Shown one piece after another: positions 18,692-28,670 of a stretch of 64,000 nucleotides of DNA. The stretch spans positions 806,001 through 870,000 of the forward strand of contig NZ_LMLC01000001.1 in assembly GCF_001421805.1 (NCBI RefSeq), read 5' to 3'. The DNA comes from Sphingomonas sp. Leaf34. GTDB taxonomy: Bacteria; Pseudomonadota; Alphaproteobacteria; Sphingomonadales; Sphingomonadaceae. Each line of letters opens with the position of its first letter. Position 1 is the first letter of the stretch. The notes under the pieces are model-generated. The model made no database searches. It was not told where the DNA came from and saw only the letters and a list, made by a program, of their open reading frames with translations. The position numbers and the translations under genes were made by a program.

Positions 18692-19319
18692 AGTTCGTCG
18701 CTTCCTTTGCGAAAAGTCCCTCGCGCGCCAGATAGGCCGCGGCGACGGGGGCGAAACTGCGGCGGTGAATCGGCGTGGGGCCGTGGTCGCGGAGCGCCTT
18801 CATGTGATGTGCGCAGCCGTAACCCTTGTTCGAATGCCAGTTATATTCGGGGTGGACGTCGGCGGCGGCGATCATGATCAGGTCGCGCGTGTGTTTGGCG
18901 ACGATCGAGGCGGCGGCGATCGACAGCGATTTCGCATCGCCGCCGACCAGCGGGGTGGCGGGGTAGGTCCAGCGGGGCAAGCGGTTGCCGTCGACGAGGA
19001 CGTGGCCGGGCGCGTGGCCGAGTTCGGTGGCGAGCGCATCGACCGCGAGCGTCATCGCCTTCATCGTCGCCCAGTAGATGTTGAGCGTGTCGATCTCGTC
19101 GGGCTCGACGATGCCGATGCCGACGATCGCACAGCCTTTCAGCCGCGCGCAGAGCCGTTCGCGTTCGGAGGCGGAGAGCTTTTTCGAATCGTCGATGCCG
19201 CGGGGGACGCCTTTGGCGGGCAGGATCACCGCGGCGGCGACGACCGGGCCGGCGAGCGGACCGCGGCCGGCTTCGTCGACGCCGGCGACGGGGCCGACGC
19301 AGAGCTTTTCGTGTTTCAT
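18690..19319 (-). CDS. rnhB: Ribonuclease HII
   Basis: RnhB cleaves the RNA strand of RNA-DNA hybrids and excises single ribonucleotides. The 209-residue protein has the active-site sequence AGVDEAGRGPLAGP at 12-25 (Asp, Glu), IDDSKKL at 42-48, VDGNRLP at 109-115 (catalytic Asp), KSLSIAAASIVAKHTRD and YGCAHHM near the end. The ATG at 19319 overlaps the thiD stop codon (ATGA), so it is coupled to thiD. An in-frame ATG three codons earlier is also possible. Confidence 0.97.
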   Translation of the reverse strand: MKHEKLCVGPVAGVDEAGRGPLAGPVVAAAVILPAKGVPRGIDDSKKLSASERERLCARLKGCAIVGIGIVEPDEIDTLNIYWATMKAMTLAVDALATELGHAPGHVLVDGNRLPRWTYPATPLVGGDAKSLSIAAASIVAKHTRDLIMIAAADVHPEYNWHSNKGYGCAHHMKALRDHGPTPIHRRSFAPVAAAYLAREGLFAKEATN

Positions 19320-20176
19320 GCCGGGCATTTGCGGTCTTTCAACTGGTCGAATGGGCTGACACCGAGTGCGTGCCCCATCGGACCGTGCCCTGCACCCAGC
19401 CCCGGCGCGTGGGCAAGCGCGGCGCGGACGAACGCGATCGCGCGCGCGATGGCTGCGTCGAGCGGCATGCCCTGGCCGAGCCCGGTGGCGATGCCGCTGG
19501 CGAGCGTGCAGCCGGTGCCGTGCGCGTGGCGCGTTTCGATGCGGGGATTGATCCAGCGCGTTTCGCCGGCGTCGGTGACGAGACGGTCGGTGATGTGCTC
19601 GCCCTCTGCGTGGCCGCCCTTGATCAGCACGGCCGGGCCGAGCGCGCGCACGGCGGCCTCGCCGCCGAGTGCGGTGAGTTCGGGGAGGTTGGGGGTGACG
19701 AGCGTGGCGATCCGCATGAGGCGGGCGAACGCGGCGATGGTCGCCGGGTCGGCGAGCACGGAGCCGCTGGTGGCGATCATGACCGGGTCGAAGATGATGG
19801 GGATGCGCTTGGCGAGACGACGGTCTTCCCCTCCTTGTTCTCCCGCGAAGGCGGGAGTCCAGACTGGGCCCCCGCCTTCGCGGGAGAACAGAGGGGTTAG
19901 GCGGTTGGCCACGGCATTGGCGGTTTCTGCCGAGCCGATCATGCCGATCTTTACCGCGTCGATGCCGATGTCGCTGGCCACCGAGTCGATCTGCGCGAGG
20001 ACGATGTCGGTGGGCACCGGGTGGACCGCCTGTACGCCCAGCGTGTTCTGCGCGGTGATCGCGGTGATGGCCGTCATCGGGTGGCCGCCGAGCATCGTGA
20101 CGGTCTTGATGTCGGCCTGGATGCCCGCGCCGCCGCCTGAATCGGAGCCGGCTATGATGAGGATTCTGGTGGTCAT
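19316..20176 (-). CDS. thiD: Hydroxymethylpyrimidine / phosphomethylpyrimidine kinase with a repeat-encoded insertion
   Basis: ThiD phosphorylates HMP twice in thiamine synthesis. Hallmarks are ILIIAGSDSGGGAGIQADIK at 5-24, FDPVMIATSGS near 129-139 and GHAEGEH followed by HAHGTGCTLASGIA. The protein is 286 residues, longer than usual by about 25-30. The extra stretch, residues about 94-122 (LFSREGGG...AFAGEQGG), is encoded by a perfect 20-bp palindrome of family F at 19836-19890 and lies between NAVANRL and RIPIIFDPV, where other ThiD proteins have a short loop. The reading frame is kept. The stop overlaps rnhB (ATGA). The first 10 or so residues after the ATG are family-typical. Confidence 0.95.
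   Translation of the reverse strand: MTTRILIIAGSDSGGGAGIQADIKTVTMLGGHPMTAITAITAQNTLGVQAVHPVPTDIVLAQIDSVASDIGIDAVKIGMIGSAETANAVANRLTPLFSREGGGPVWTPAFAGEQGGEDRRLAKRIPIIFDPVMIATSGSVLADPATIAAFARLMRIATLVTPNLPELTALGGEAAVRALGPAVLIKGGHAEGEHITDRLVTDAGETRWINPRIETRHAHGTGCTLASGIATGLGQGMPLDAAIARAIAFVRAALAHAPGLGAGHGPMGHALGVSPFDQLKDRKCPA
19836..19890. repeat. Family F palindrome inside thiD
   Basis: Perfect 20-base inverted arms (TGTTCTCCCGCGAAGGCGGG and its complement) around a 15-base centre. In frame with thiD. Related copies are intergenic at 31440-31520, 43597-43676 and 47458-47520. Confidence 0.92.
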
Positions 20177-20333
20177 CGGCGGGCTGCGGGAAAAGTGAAG
20201 TATAGGAAGTATAGACGCTCGCGCGGTTTGGTCGTGAGGCGGTTTGGGGCCGCTGCACGGGGTTTGGCGAGGGTGGAGGTCATCTGCTGGGCTATGGCAT
20301 AATCGGGGCGATGTAGGACAGGGCTATGCCCTG

Positions 20334-20447
20334 CCCCACCACCCCGGCGGAGGCCGGGGCCCAACCGGGAAACGCTGCTAACGGAGGGTAGCGGTCCGTT
20401 ACCTGGACCTTTCCAATTGGGCCCCGGCCTTCGCCGGGGTGGTAGAA
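20334..20447. repeat. Palindromic element, family B
   Basis: About 115 bp with outer arms built on CCACCCCGGCGGAGGCCGGGGCCCAA and its complement, and a variable centre. It fills much of the 292-base gap between DUF1272 and thiD. Other copies are at 31042-31142 (inside tsaC), 47521-47636 and 58868-58980. Confidence 0.88.
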
Positions 20448-20468
20448 GAGTCTGGTTGCGGGAGGACC

Positions 20469-20684
20469 CTAGTGCCGCCTGCCCGCGGCGGGCTTCTGCG
20501 GGGGCGCTTCGCCGAGCCGCGTCGGGCGGTCGAGCAGTTCGCCGCCGCAGTTGGGGCAACGCTCGTCGAGCGCGTCGGCGCATTCCGCGCAGAAGGTGCA
20601 TTCGAACGAGCAGATGAACGCGCCAGGTGCGTCCGCGGGGAGGTCCGCGGCGCAGCGTTCGCAGGCGGGGCGCATCTCGAGCAT
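20469..20684 (-). CDS. DUF1272 zinc-binding protein
   Basis: 71 residues with MRPACERCAADLP, then FICSFECTFCAECA and CPNCGGEL, that is at least eight cysteines arranged in pairs, plus a basic tail. This is the DUF1272 family, probably a small zinc ribbon protein of unknown function. Its ATG shares a base with the glmM stop codon (TGATG), so it is translationally coupled to glmM. Last gene of that transcript before a family B repeat. Confidence 0.9.
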   Translation of the reverse strand: MLEMRPACERCAADLPADAPGAFICSFECTFCAECADALDERCPNCGGELLDRPTRLGEAPPQKPAAGRRH

Positions 20685-22024
20685 CAGGCGGCCGCCTTGC
20701 GCACGGCGTCGCAGATCCGGTCGACGACGCGCTCGACCTGGCCGAGATCGTCGCCCTCGGCCATCACGCGGATCACGGGTTCGGTACCCGACGGACGGAT
20801 GACGAGCCGGCCCTTACCCGCGAGTTCGGCCTCGGCCTGCACGATCACCGCCTTCACCGACTCGTCGTCGAGCGGCTTGCCGCCGCCGAACCGGACGTTC
20901 TTGAGCAACTGCGGCAAGGGCTCGAACCGGTGCAGCACTTCGCCGGCCGGCGCGCCCGAGCGCTTGACCTCGGCGAGGATCTGGAGCGCGGCGACGAGGC
21001 CGTCGCCGGTCGTCGCATAATCCGACAGGATGATGTGGCCCGACTGCTCGCCGCCGACATTATAGCCGCTCGACCGCATCTTCTCGAGCACGTGGCGGTC
21101 GCCGACCTTGGTGCGCACCAGCCCCAGGCCCTGTGCCGCCAGATGCCGTTCGAGCCCGAGGTTCGACATGACCGTCGCGACCAGCCCGCCGCCGGCAAGC
21201 CGCCCCTGCCGCGCCCAGCTGGCCGCGATCGTCGCCATCAGCTGGTCGCCGTCGACGATCGTGCCGGTTTCGTCGACCACGATCAGCCGGTCCGCGTCGC
21301 CGTCGAGCGCGATGCCGATGTCCGCGCCGCTCGCGACCACCGTCTCGGCGAGCGTCTGCGGCGCGGTCGAGCCGACGCCGTCGTTGATGTTGGTGCCGTT
21401 GGGCGACACGCCGATCGCGACGACGTCTGCGCCGAGTTCCCACAAGGCGGACGGCGCGACCTTGTACGCGGCGCCGTTCGCGCAATCGATCACGATCCGC
21501 ATGCCGTCGAGGCGGAGATTTTCGGGGAAGGTCGACTTGGCGAAATGGATGTAGCGGCCCTGTGCGTCCTCGATCCGGCGCGCGCGGCCGATCTGGTCGG
21601 AGGTCACGAGCGGCACGTCGCCGTCGATCAGCGCCTCGATCGCGGCCTCGGCCTCGTCGGACAGTTTGTAGCCGTCGGGGCCGAACAGCTTGATGCCGTT
21701 GTCCGCATAGGGATTGTGGCTGGCGGAGATCATCACGCCGATATCCGCGCGCATCGACTGAGTGAGCATCGCGACCGCAGGCGTCGGCATCGGCCCGACC
21801 ATGACGACGTCCATACCGACGCTGGTAAAGCCTGCGACGAGCGCGGATTCGAGCATATAGCCCGACAGACGCGTGTCCTTCCCGATCACGACGCGGTGCC
21901 GGTGGTTGCCGCGCTGGAAATAGGCGCCCGCTGCCATCCCGACCTTCATCGCCATCTGCGCCGTCATCGGCGAGACGTTGGTGGCGCCACGAATGCCATC
22001 GGTGCCGAAATATTTCCTTGCCAT
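20684..22024 (-). CDS. glmM: Phosphoglucosamine mutase
   Basis: GlmM converts glucosamine-6-phosphate to glucosamine-1-phosphate on the way to UDP-GlcNAc for peptidoglycan and LPS. The 446-residue protein starts [13 protein letters not shown]. The active-site Ser102 lies in VMISASHNP, the metal loop is [17 protein letters not shown] follows in the middle third, and the C-terminal phosphate-binding [12 protein letters not shown] is present. The frame is open 28 codons further up, but the family start is at 22024. Coupled downstream to DUF1272. The divergent symporter gene starts 69 bases away. Confidence 0.97.
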   Translation of the reverse strand: MARKYFGTDGIRGATNVSPMTAQMAMKVGMAAGAYFQRGNHRHRVVIGKDTRLSGYMLESALVAGFTSVGMDVVMVGPMPTPAVAMLTQSMRADIGVMISASHNPYADNGIKLFGPDGYKLSDEAEAAIEALIDGDVPLVTSDQIGRARRIEDAQGRYIHFAKSTFPENLRLDGMRIVIDCANGAAYKVAPSALWELGADVVAIGVSPNGTNINDGVGSTAPQTLAETVVASGADIGIALDGDADRLIVVDETGTIVDGDQLMATIAASWARQGRLAGGGLVATVMSNLGLERHLAAQGLGLVRTKVGDRHVLEKMRSSGYNVGGEQSGHIILSDYATTGDGLVAALQILAEVKRSGAPAGEVLHRFEPLPQLLKNVRFGGGKPLDDESVKAVIVQAEAELAGKGRLVIRPSGTEPVIRVMAEGDDLGQVERVVDRICDAVRKAAA

Positions 22025-22092
22025 CGCTTGTACTTTCCGTCCGGTATCGGGTTCGCCATCGCTGATAGCGCGATGCAACACGAAGGGCGAGC

Positions 22093-23329
22093 ATGTCGCA
22101 GGCAACACGGATATTGATCGCCCTGGTTGGTGGTATCGCGATCGGCATCGTCGCCGCCGCGCTGGCGCCGACGCAGGCGATCGCGGTGACCGCGGTGACG
22201 CAGCCGATCGGGTCGGCGTGGTTGCACGGGTTGCAGATGGTCATCGTGCCGCTGATCGTCTCGCTGCTGGTCACCGGGATCGGTGCGACCGCGGAAGCCG
22301 CGCGCGCCGGGCGGATCACGGTGCGCGCGCTGGCGATGATGGTCGCGATCCTGTGGGCGGTGACGATCATGTCCGCGCTGGTGACGCCGCTGCTGCTCGA
22401 GGCGTGGCCACTGCCGGCTGGCCTCGCGACCGCGCTGCGCACCGCGCTGACGACCAGCGCGCCGGTCGGGACGGTGCCGGGGATCGGTGCGTTCTTCGAT
22501 ACGATCGTGCCGACCAACGTCGTGGCGGCCGCGGCGGGCGATGCGTTCCTGCCGCTGACGGTGTTCGCGCTGGCGTTCGCGTTCGCGGTCACGCAGCTGC
22601 CCGAGGCGCAGCGCAGCATCCTGACCGGGTTCTTCCAGGCGGTGGTCGACGCGCTGCTGATCGTGATCGGCTGGGTGCTGAAGCTCGCGCCGATCGGGAT
22701 CTTCGCGCTGGCGTATGGCGTTGGCGCGCGGACCGGGACGGCCGCGTTCGGTGCGCTGGTGCATTACATCGTCTGCGTCTCGGCGATCGGCGTGGTCGTG
22801 CTGATCGCGGCGTATCCGGTCGGGATGATCGGTGGGCGGGTGCGGTTCGCCGCCTTTGCGCGCGCGGTCGCGCCGGCGCAGGCGGTGGCGATCAGCACGC
22901 AGTCGTCGCTCGCGTCGCTGCCGGCGATGCTGAAGGGATCGGTCGAGCTGGGTGCTTCGCCTGCCACGGCGGGGATCGTGCTGCCGCTTGCGGTCGCGGT
23001 CTTTCGCGCGACCAGCCCGGCGATGAATCTGGCGGTGGCGCTGTACGTCGCGCATCTCGTCGGGGTGCCGATCGGGCCGGGGCAGCTCGCGGCGGGAATC
23101 GCCACCGCGGCGATCACGACGATGGGATCGGTGTCGTTGCCGGGGACGGTCAGCTTCATCGCCTCGGTCGCGCCGGTGGCGATCGCGATGGGCGTGCCGA
23201 TCGAGGCTTTGGGGCTGTTCATCGCGGTCGAGACGGTTCCCGACCTATTTCGCACCGTCGGCAACGTGACGATGGATACCGCCGTCACCATCTCCGTTTC
23301 AGCGCGCAGTGACGCCAAGGAGATTCCGC

Positions 23330-23355
<26 letters not shown>
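22093..23355 (+). CDS. Dicarboxylate / amino acid:cation symporter (DAACS family)
   Basis: 420 residues, polytopic, from the glutamate/dicarboxylate transporter family (GltP/DctA). Signatures are [33 protein letters not shown] (the serine-rich re-entrant loop), [22 protein letters not shown] and [16 protein letters not shown] with [26 protein letters not shown] at the end, the substrate and ion site. Substrate cannot be told from sequence. The last 26 bases overlap the start of the aldo/keto reductase gene, so the two are probably cotranscribed. Confidence 0.93.
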
Positions 23356-24322
<967 letters not shown>

Positions 24323-24352
24323 CCGCGTCCGCCTATTCGCGATACCTGCACC

Positions 24353-24475
24353 ATCCTCCCCCGCCAGGGGGAGGTGTCGTCGAAGGCGACGGAGGGGGCG
24401 GACACGGAACAAGCGTTTCGCGTACCGCCCCCTCCGTCAGGCTGCGCCTGCCACCTCCCCCTGGCGGGGGAGGAT
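24353..24475. repeat. Palindromic element, family C
   Basis: About 123 bp. The outer hairpin CCTCCCCCGCCAGGGGGAGG, an inner small hairpin and the purine run GGAGGGGGCGG are followed by a ~23-base spacer and the same modules inverted. Same architecture as the arms of the DUF559 cassette. Lies between the convergent aldo/keto reductase and peptide transporter genes. Confidence 0.92.
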
Positions 24476-24488
24476 TGAAGAGCAGGCC

Positions 24489-26282
24489 TTACTGGACGCC
24501 GTGCATCCACTTCTTGATCAGCGGCGAAATCAGCAGCAGCAGCACGCCGATCCCGGCCGAGACCAGCCCGATCGTCCAGAACACGCCCGCATAGGTGTCG
24601 AGGCTGACCTTCAAATTGGTCACCTGCCCGCCGACCGTCTCGACGCTCGCGACCTGCGCGACGATGCCCGCGACATATTGCGCGACCGAGATCGACAGGA
24701 ACCACACGCCCATCATCAGCCCGACCACGCGCGCGATCGACAGCTTGGTGATCATGCTGAGCCCGACCGGCGAGATGCAGAGCTCGGCGAACGAGTGGAT
24801 GAAGTAGAGCCCCGCCAGCCACCAGATCGCGACCTTGAACGTCGGCCCGACCATGCTCGCGCCCCAGACGAGGAACAGGAAGCCGACGCCGACGCCGATC
24901 AGCGCGATGCCGAACTTGACCGGGATCGACGGCTCGATGCCGCGGGCGGCCAGCTTGGTCCACAGGATCGACATCACCGGCGCAAGCGCGACGATGAAGA
25001 ACGCGTTGAAGAACTGAGTCTGCCCGGCCGAGATGCTGAACAGCCCGAACACGCTGAGATCGGTGTTGCGATCCGCAAACAGGGTCAGCGACGAGCCGGC
25101 CTGCTCGAACAGCGTCCAGAACACGACGTTGAACACGATCAGCACCATCGCCGCGAGCATCATCTGGAACTCGCGCCGCTCGCCATTGACGAACGACCAG
25201 ATCAGGATGCCGGGCACCGCGATCAGGAACGTGCCGAACAGCAATTTGCCCATCAGCGACAGCGAGGCGATGTAGCCGACGATCCCGGAACCCGGCACCG
25301 GCGGCTCGGCATTCATCAGGTTGACGAACAGCAGGTAGAAGATCGGGATGCCGAGCAGCGCGAGCGCATAGATGCCGAGCGCGCGGTCGGGGCCGCTGCG
25401 CACCGGCGGCTCGCCATATCCGTTCAACTTGCCGCCATCGAACTGGATCAGCGTCCACGAGAACAGCATGCCGATCGCCGCCAGACCGAAGCCGGCCCAC
25501 CAGCCGAACGCGACCGCGAGGAACGGGCAGAGCAGCTGCGAGAACAGCGAGCCGAGGTTGATCCCCATGTAGAAGATCGTGAACCCGGCATCGCGGCGCT
25601 TGTCGCCCTGCGCGTAAAGCTCGCCGACCATGGTCGAGATGTTGGGCTTGAAGAAGCCGTTGCCGACCGAGATCATGCACAGAGCGAGCAGCATGATCGT
25701 GACGTAGAAGCTGTTGCGTTCCGCGCCGGATTCGAAGCCGCCCTTTTCGACCGTCCGCGCGGTCGATCCGTCGGCCGCGAGCAGCGAGACGGTGCCGTCG
25801 TCATTGCCCTTGATCTTCAGCTTGTTCGCGCCGTCGACGAGGTAGCGGACCTCGCTGTCGGCCTGTTCGACCACCTGGATCTCGTAGCGCTGGTTGGCGA
25901 TGGTCGCATAGGGCTTGGCGGTCTCGCCGCCGAAGCACAGCAGCAGATAGCCCATCGCCATGATGATCGCGCCGAACTTCACCGCGCGCTTCGAGCCGAG
26001 ATACTGGTCGGCGAGATAGCCGCCGACCAGCGGCGTCAGATACACCAGCGCGGTGTAGCCGCCGTACAGGCCGGTCGCCTCGCGATCGCCGAACACGAAA
26101 TGCTTGGTGAGATACAGCGTGAGCAGCGCGCGCATGCCGTAATAGCCGAACCGCTCCCACATCTCGGTGGTGAACAGCCGCGCGAGCTGCCGTGGGTGCC
26201 CGAACCAGGTTTCCCCGGCGGCCGGATTGATATGGGTGATATCCGGCTCTCGCGGGGTATCCGCGGTCGGGGTGTCCACCAT
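24489..26282 (-). CDS. Proton-dependent oligopeptide transporter (POT/PTR family)
   Basis: 597 residues, about a dozen or more membrane segments. The POT hallmark EMWERFGYYGMRALLTLYL at 41-59 includes the ExxER proton-coupling motif, and GGYLADQYLGSKRAV and FKPNISTMVGELYAQGDKRRDAGFTIFYMGINLGS are the two family signatures. It takes up di- and tripeptides with protons. An unusually long hydrophilic insert (about residues 140-195, DGANKLKIKGNDDGTVSLLAADG...) sits before the central signature, in what would be a periplasmic or cytoplasmic loop. Single gene. Confidence 0.95.
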   Translation of the reverse strand: MVDTPTADTPREPDITHINPAAGETWFGHPRQLARLFTTEMWERFGYYGMRALLTLYLTKHFVFGDREATGLYGGYTALVYLTPLVGGYLADQYLGSKRAVKFGAIIMAMGYLLLCFGGETAKPYATIANQRYEIQVVEQADSEVRYLVDGANKLKIKGNDDGTVSLLAADGSTARTVEKGGFESGAERNSFYVTIMLLALCMISVGNGFFKPNISTMVGELYAQGDKRRDAGFTIFYMGINLGSLFSQLLCPFLAVAFGWWAGFGLAAIGMLFSWTLIQFDGGKLNGYGEPPVRSGPDRALGIYALALLGIPIFYLLFVNLMNAEPPVPGSGIVGYIASLSLMGKLLFGTFLIAVPGILIWSFVNGERREFQMMLAAMVLIVFNVVFWTLFEQAGSSLTLFADRNTDLSVFGLFSISAGQTQFFNAFFIVALAPVMSILWTKLAARGIEPSIPVKFGIALIGVGVGFLFLVWGASMVGPTFKVAIWWLAGLYFIHSFAELCISPVGLSMITKLSIARVVGLMMGVWFLSISVAQYVAGIVAQVASVETVGGQVTNLKVSLDTYAGVFWTIGLVSAGIGVLLLLISPLIKKWMHGVQ

Positions 26283-26400
26283 GCTTACGCTCCCTAATAC
26301 TCGTTCTGGCCGCCGTCGGTCGCGGCGTCGTTATGTGCGCGCAACTTAACGACAAAGCCCGGACTGTAAATATCGCAGGGCAAAGCCTATCTCCCATGCC

Positions 26401-26976
26401 ATGCTCAACGATCGTTCCACGCCGCTGTCGCTGCTCGCCACCCGCCGCTCGGGCAAGCCGCGCGACCTGATTGCGCCCGGCCCCGATTCCTATCAGCTGG
26501 CGACGATCCTCGAGATCGCGGCACGGACGCCCGATCATGGCAAGCTGGCGCCGTGGCGGTTCGTCGTGGTCGGCGACGACCACCGCAAGGCGCTGTCGAC
26601 GCTGATCACCGACGCGTACCTCGCCGAGCGTCCCGACGCGTCGCGGCTTGAGCTGGAGTCGCTCGACCAGTTCGCGCACCAGGCGCCGACGCTGGTCGTC
26701 GTCCTGTCGTCGCCCAAGGAGAGCAAGATTCCGCTGTGGGAGCAGGAATTGTCGGCGGGCGCGGCGTGCATGAACCTGCTGCACGCGGTCCATGCCGAGG
26801 GGTTCGCGGGCGGCTGGCTGACCGGCTGGGCGGCGTTCTCGGATGCGGTGCGCGATGCGTTCGGTTCGCCGTCGGAGCGGATCGCGGGCTTCATGTTCAT
26901 CGGCACGCCGTCGCGTGCGCTCGACGAACGGCCCCGCCCGGATATGGCACGGTTGGTAAGCCATTGGGGATCCTAA
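26401..26976 (+). CDS. Nitroreductase family protein
   Basis: 191 residues of the flavin-dependent nitroreductase fold: STPLSLLATRRSGKPRDLIAPGP at the start, ARTPDHGKLAPWRFVVVGDD near 41-60 (FMN site), and SAGAACMNLLHAVHAEGFAGGWLTGW in the middle, close to the YdjA/RutE-like branch. Substrate unknown. It precedes the GntR regulator gene by 38 bases and could share its control. Confidence 0.9.
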   Translation: MLNDRSTPLSLLATRRSGKPRDLIAPGPDSYQLATILEIAARTPDHGKLAPWRFVVVGDDHRKALSTLITDAYLAERPDASRLELESLDQFAHQAPTLVVVLSSPKESKIPLWEQELSAGAACMNLLHAVHAEGFAGGWLTGWAAFSDAVRDAFGSPSERIAGFMFIGTPSRALDERPRPDMARLVSHWGS

Positions 26977-26998
26977 GGACTCGACTATTCGCCCGATT

Positions 26999-27014
26999 GC
27001 TGTATTAGAACAGC
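26999..27014. promoter_or_regulatory. Palindrome GCTGT-N6-ACAGC directly before the GntR gene
   Basis: Inverted arms GCTGT (26999-27003) and ACAGC (27010-27014) around ATTAGA end at the base before the ATG of the GntR gene. The position suits an autoregulatory operator, which is inference. Confidence 0.4.
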
Positions 27015-27371
27015 ATGACAGCGCTCAGCAGCGACGACAGCCCCGTATATATCCGTCTCCGCAGCACGATCGCCGCCGGGATTCTCCGAGGTGACTATCG
27101 CGCGGGGGACCAGTTGCCGTCGGTCCGCGCGTTTGCCGCCGAGCAGGGCGCGAACCCGCTGACGGTCGCCAAGGCGTATCAGAGCTTTCAGGATGACGGT
27201 TATGTCGAGGTCCGCCGCGGCGTCGGGATGTTCGTGATGCCGGGCGCGGCAGAGGCGTTGCGGATCGCCGAGCGCGAGAATTTCGTGACGACGCAGTGGC
27301 CGCGGATCCTTGGGCATATCGAGTTGCTCGGGCTGAACGCGCGCGACCTGCTGGAACGCGAGCGGGTCTGA
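27015..27371 (+). CDS. GntR family regulator (YtrA-like)
   Basis: 118 residues with only the GntR winged helix (PVYIRLRSTIAAGILRGDYRAGDQLPSVRAFAAEQGANPLTVAKAYQSFQDDGYVEVRRGVGMFV) and a short helical tail, which is the YtrA subfamily layout without a ligand domain. Such regulators usually repress an adjacent ABC transporter operon, but none is present here. The nearest partner is the nitroreductase gene just upstream. A palindrome abuts the start codon. Confidence 0.93.
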   Translation: MTALSSDDSPVYIRLRSTIAAGILRGDYRAGDQLPSVRAFAAEQGANPLTVAKAYQSFQDDGYVEVRRGVGMFVMPGAAEALRIAERENFVTTQWPRILGHIELLGLNARDLLERERV

Positions 27372-27403
27372 ACGCGCGCGAGCCGTTCGCCTGTGACCCA
27401 AAT

Positions 27404-27552
27404 CCGTTCGTCCTAAATAGTCATCGAGCAGGCGCGACGCGGCGTATCGAGCGGACGTATCGAAGGACAGGTCGGCGCACGGAACCCATGCTTCGATACG
27501 CGCCCTCGATACGCTGCTGACGCAGCTACTCGGTCGCTACTCAGCACGAACG
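27404..27552. repeat. Palindromic element, family D (long copy)
   Basis: Begins CCGTTCGTCCTA and ends CAGCACGAACGG, with internal CTTCGATACG and CGTATCGA sequences. Fills most of the gap between GntR and the arylamine N-acetyltransferase gene. Confidence 0.7.
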
Positions 27553-27582
27553 GAAGTTAGGTTGGAAGCCCCTTCCGGGCCT

Positions 27583-28401
27583 TCAGAACAGCCCTAGCGC
27601 GGCGACATCCTCGACGCTCAGGTCGATCCCGAACAACAGGCTCATGCGGATCCGGTACACGCGCGGATCGGTGATCTCGCCGACCGTCGTGTCGGTGCCC
27701 GACCGACGACGATAGTTGCGGCCGATCAGCGACGCGAAGCCATTGGGCAGGACGACGCTGGCGATCGGGGTGTGGGTGAAGCGGCTGGACGGCGCGGTCG
27801 ACGTCCAGTGGTTGGACAGCGCGAGATCCGCGTCGAACACCGGCGCGAGCGTGAAGCTGTATTGCGGTTGAAACCCGTCGCCTGTCCCGCGCCCATCGGT
27901 GGTCATGTGATCGCCGTCGCGCAGCAGCATCCAGCCGCTGTCGGTCGCTTCCAGCCGGAAGCGGGCGCCATCGGGCGCGGTTGCCTCGGCGCCGTCCGCC
28001 AGCGGGAGGACCGGCGTGTAGCTGCCGCCGAAACCGGTATCGGCGATCCAGTCCTGCCCTTCGATCGTGACGAGCGCGAAGGTGTGGGTCTGCGGTGGCG
28101 GTACGTCGGTCGCCGCGTACCAGACGCGCGCGAGCAGCGGGCGGGCGGTGAAGCCGAGCTCGGCGAGCGCGTCGAGGAACAGGCGGTTATGCTCGAAACA
28201 ATAGCCGCCGCGGCGCGCGGTGACGAGCTTGGCGAACACCGATGCGCTGTCGATCGCGATGCCGCGGCCGAGCACGACGTCGAGATCCTCGAACGGGATT
28301 GCGAGGCGATGCGCGTGCTGGAGGCGGCCTAGACCGATCGAGTCGAGCGTCGGCCGCGCGGGCATGGCGACACGGGTGAGATAGGCGTCGAGGTCGAACA
28401 T
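27583..28401 (-). CDS. Arylamine N-acetyltransferase
   Basis: 272 residues. NAT enzymes move an acetyl or acyl group from CoA to arylamines or hydrazines through a Cys-His-Asp triad. Cys68 is in RGGYCFEHN, His106 in PPQTHTFAL and Asp121 in WIADTGFGG. The C-terminal part (HFTHTPIASVVLPNGFASLIGRNYRRR-like) is typical. The gene is flanked by two family D repeats and is apparently monocistronic. Confidence 0.94.
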   Translation of the reverse strand: MFDLDAYLTRVAMPARPTLDSIGLGRLQHAHRLAIPFEDLDVVLGRGIAIDSASVFAKLVTARRGGYCFEHNRLFLDALAELGFTARPLLARVWYAATDVPPPQTHTFALVTIEGQDWIADTGFGGSYTPVLPLADGAEATAPDGARFRLEATDSGWMLLRDGDHMTTDGRGTGDGFQPQYSFTLAPVFDADLALSNHWTSTAPSSRFTHTPIASVVLPNGFASLIGRNYRRRSGTDTTVGEITDPRVYRIRMSLLFGIDLSVEDVAALGLF

Positions 28402-28435
28402 CTGGTTTTCTGTATCCCTTTTCCCGCCCCCCTTA

Positions 28436-28506
28436 CCGTTCGTGCCGAGCGAAGTCGAAGAACGTGCGTGTGGGACCTGCCCTTCGACTTCGCTCAGGGC
28501 GAACGG
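28436..28506. repeat. Palindromic element, family D (short copy)
   Basis: Arms built on CCGTTCGTGCCGAGCGAAGTCGAAG and, inverted, CTTCGACTTCGCTCAGGGCGAACGG. Upstream of the arylamine N-acetyltransferase gene. Confidence 0.8.
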
Positions 28507-28569
28507 ACGGTGGGGAGGATCGAACGGGGGTAGAAGGCAATGTACGAGGGCGGGCCCCTACCCCACCCT

Positions 28570-28650
28570 GTCATCCTGGGCTCGACCAAGGATCCAGAGC
28601 CACGGACGCCGGTGCACGGGGCTCTAGATCCTGACTTTCGTCAGGATGAC
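28570..28650. repeat. REP-like palindromic element, family A
   Basis: A complete family A copy just downstream of the acyl-CoA dehydrogenase stop codon, with the same GTCATCCTG...CAGGATGAC outer arms and GGATCCAGAGCC inner part. Confidence 0.9.
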
Positions 28651-28670
28651 GGGGCTTGATTATGCCCCGC

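Noticed and set aside
20177-20468. A TPP riboswitch in front of thiD
   Set aside because: No conserved TPP-aptamer core is seen; the gap is mainly a family B repeat.
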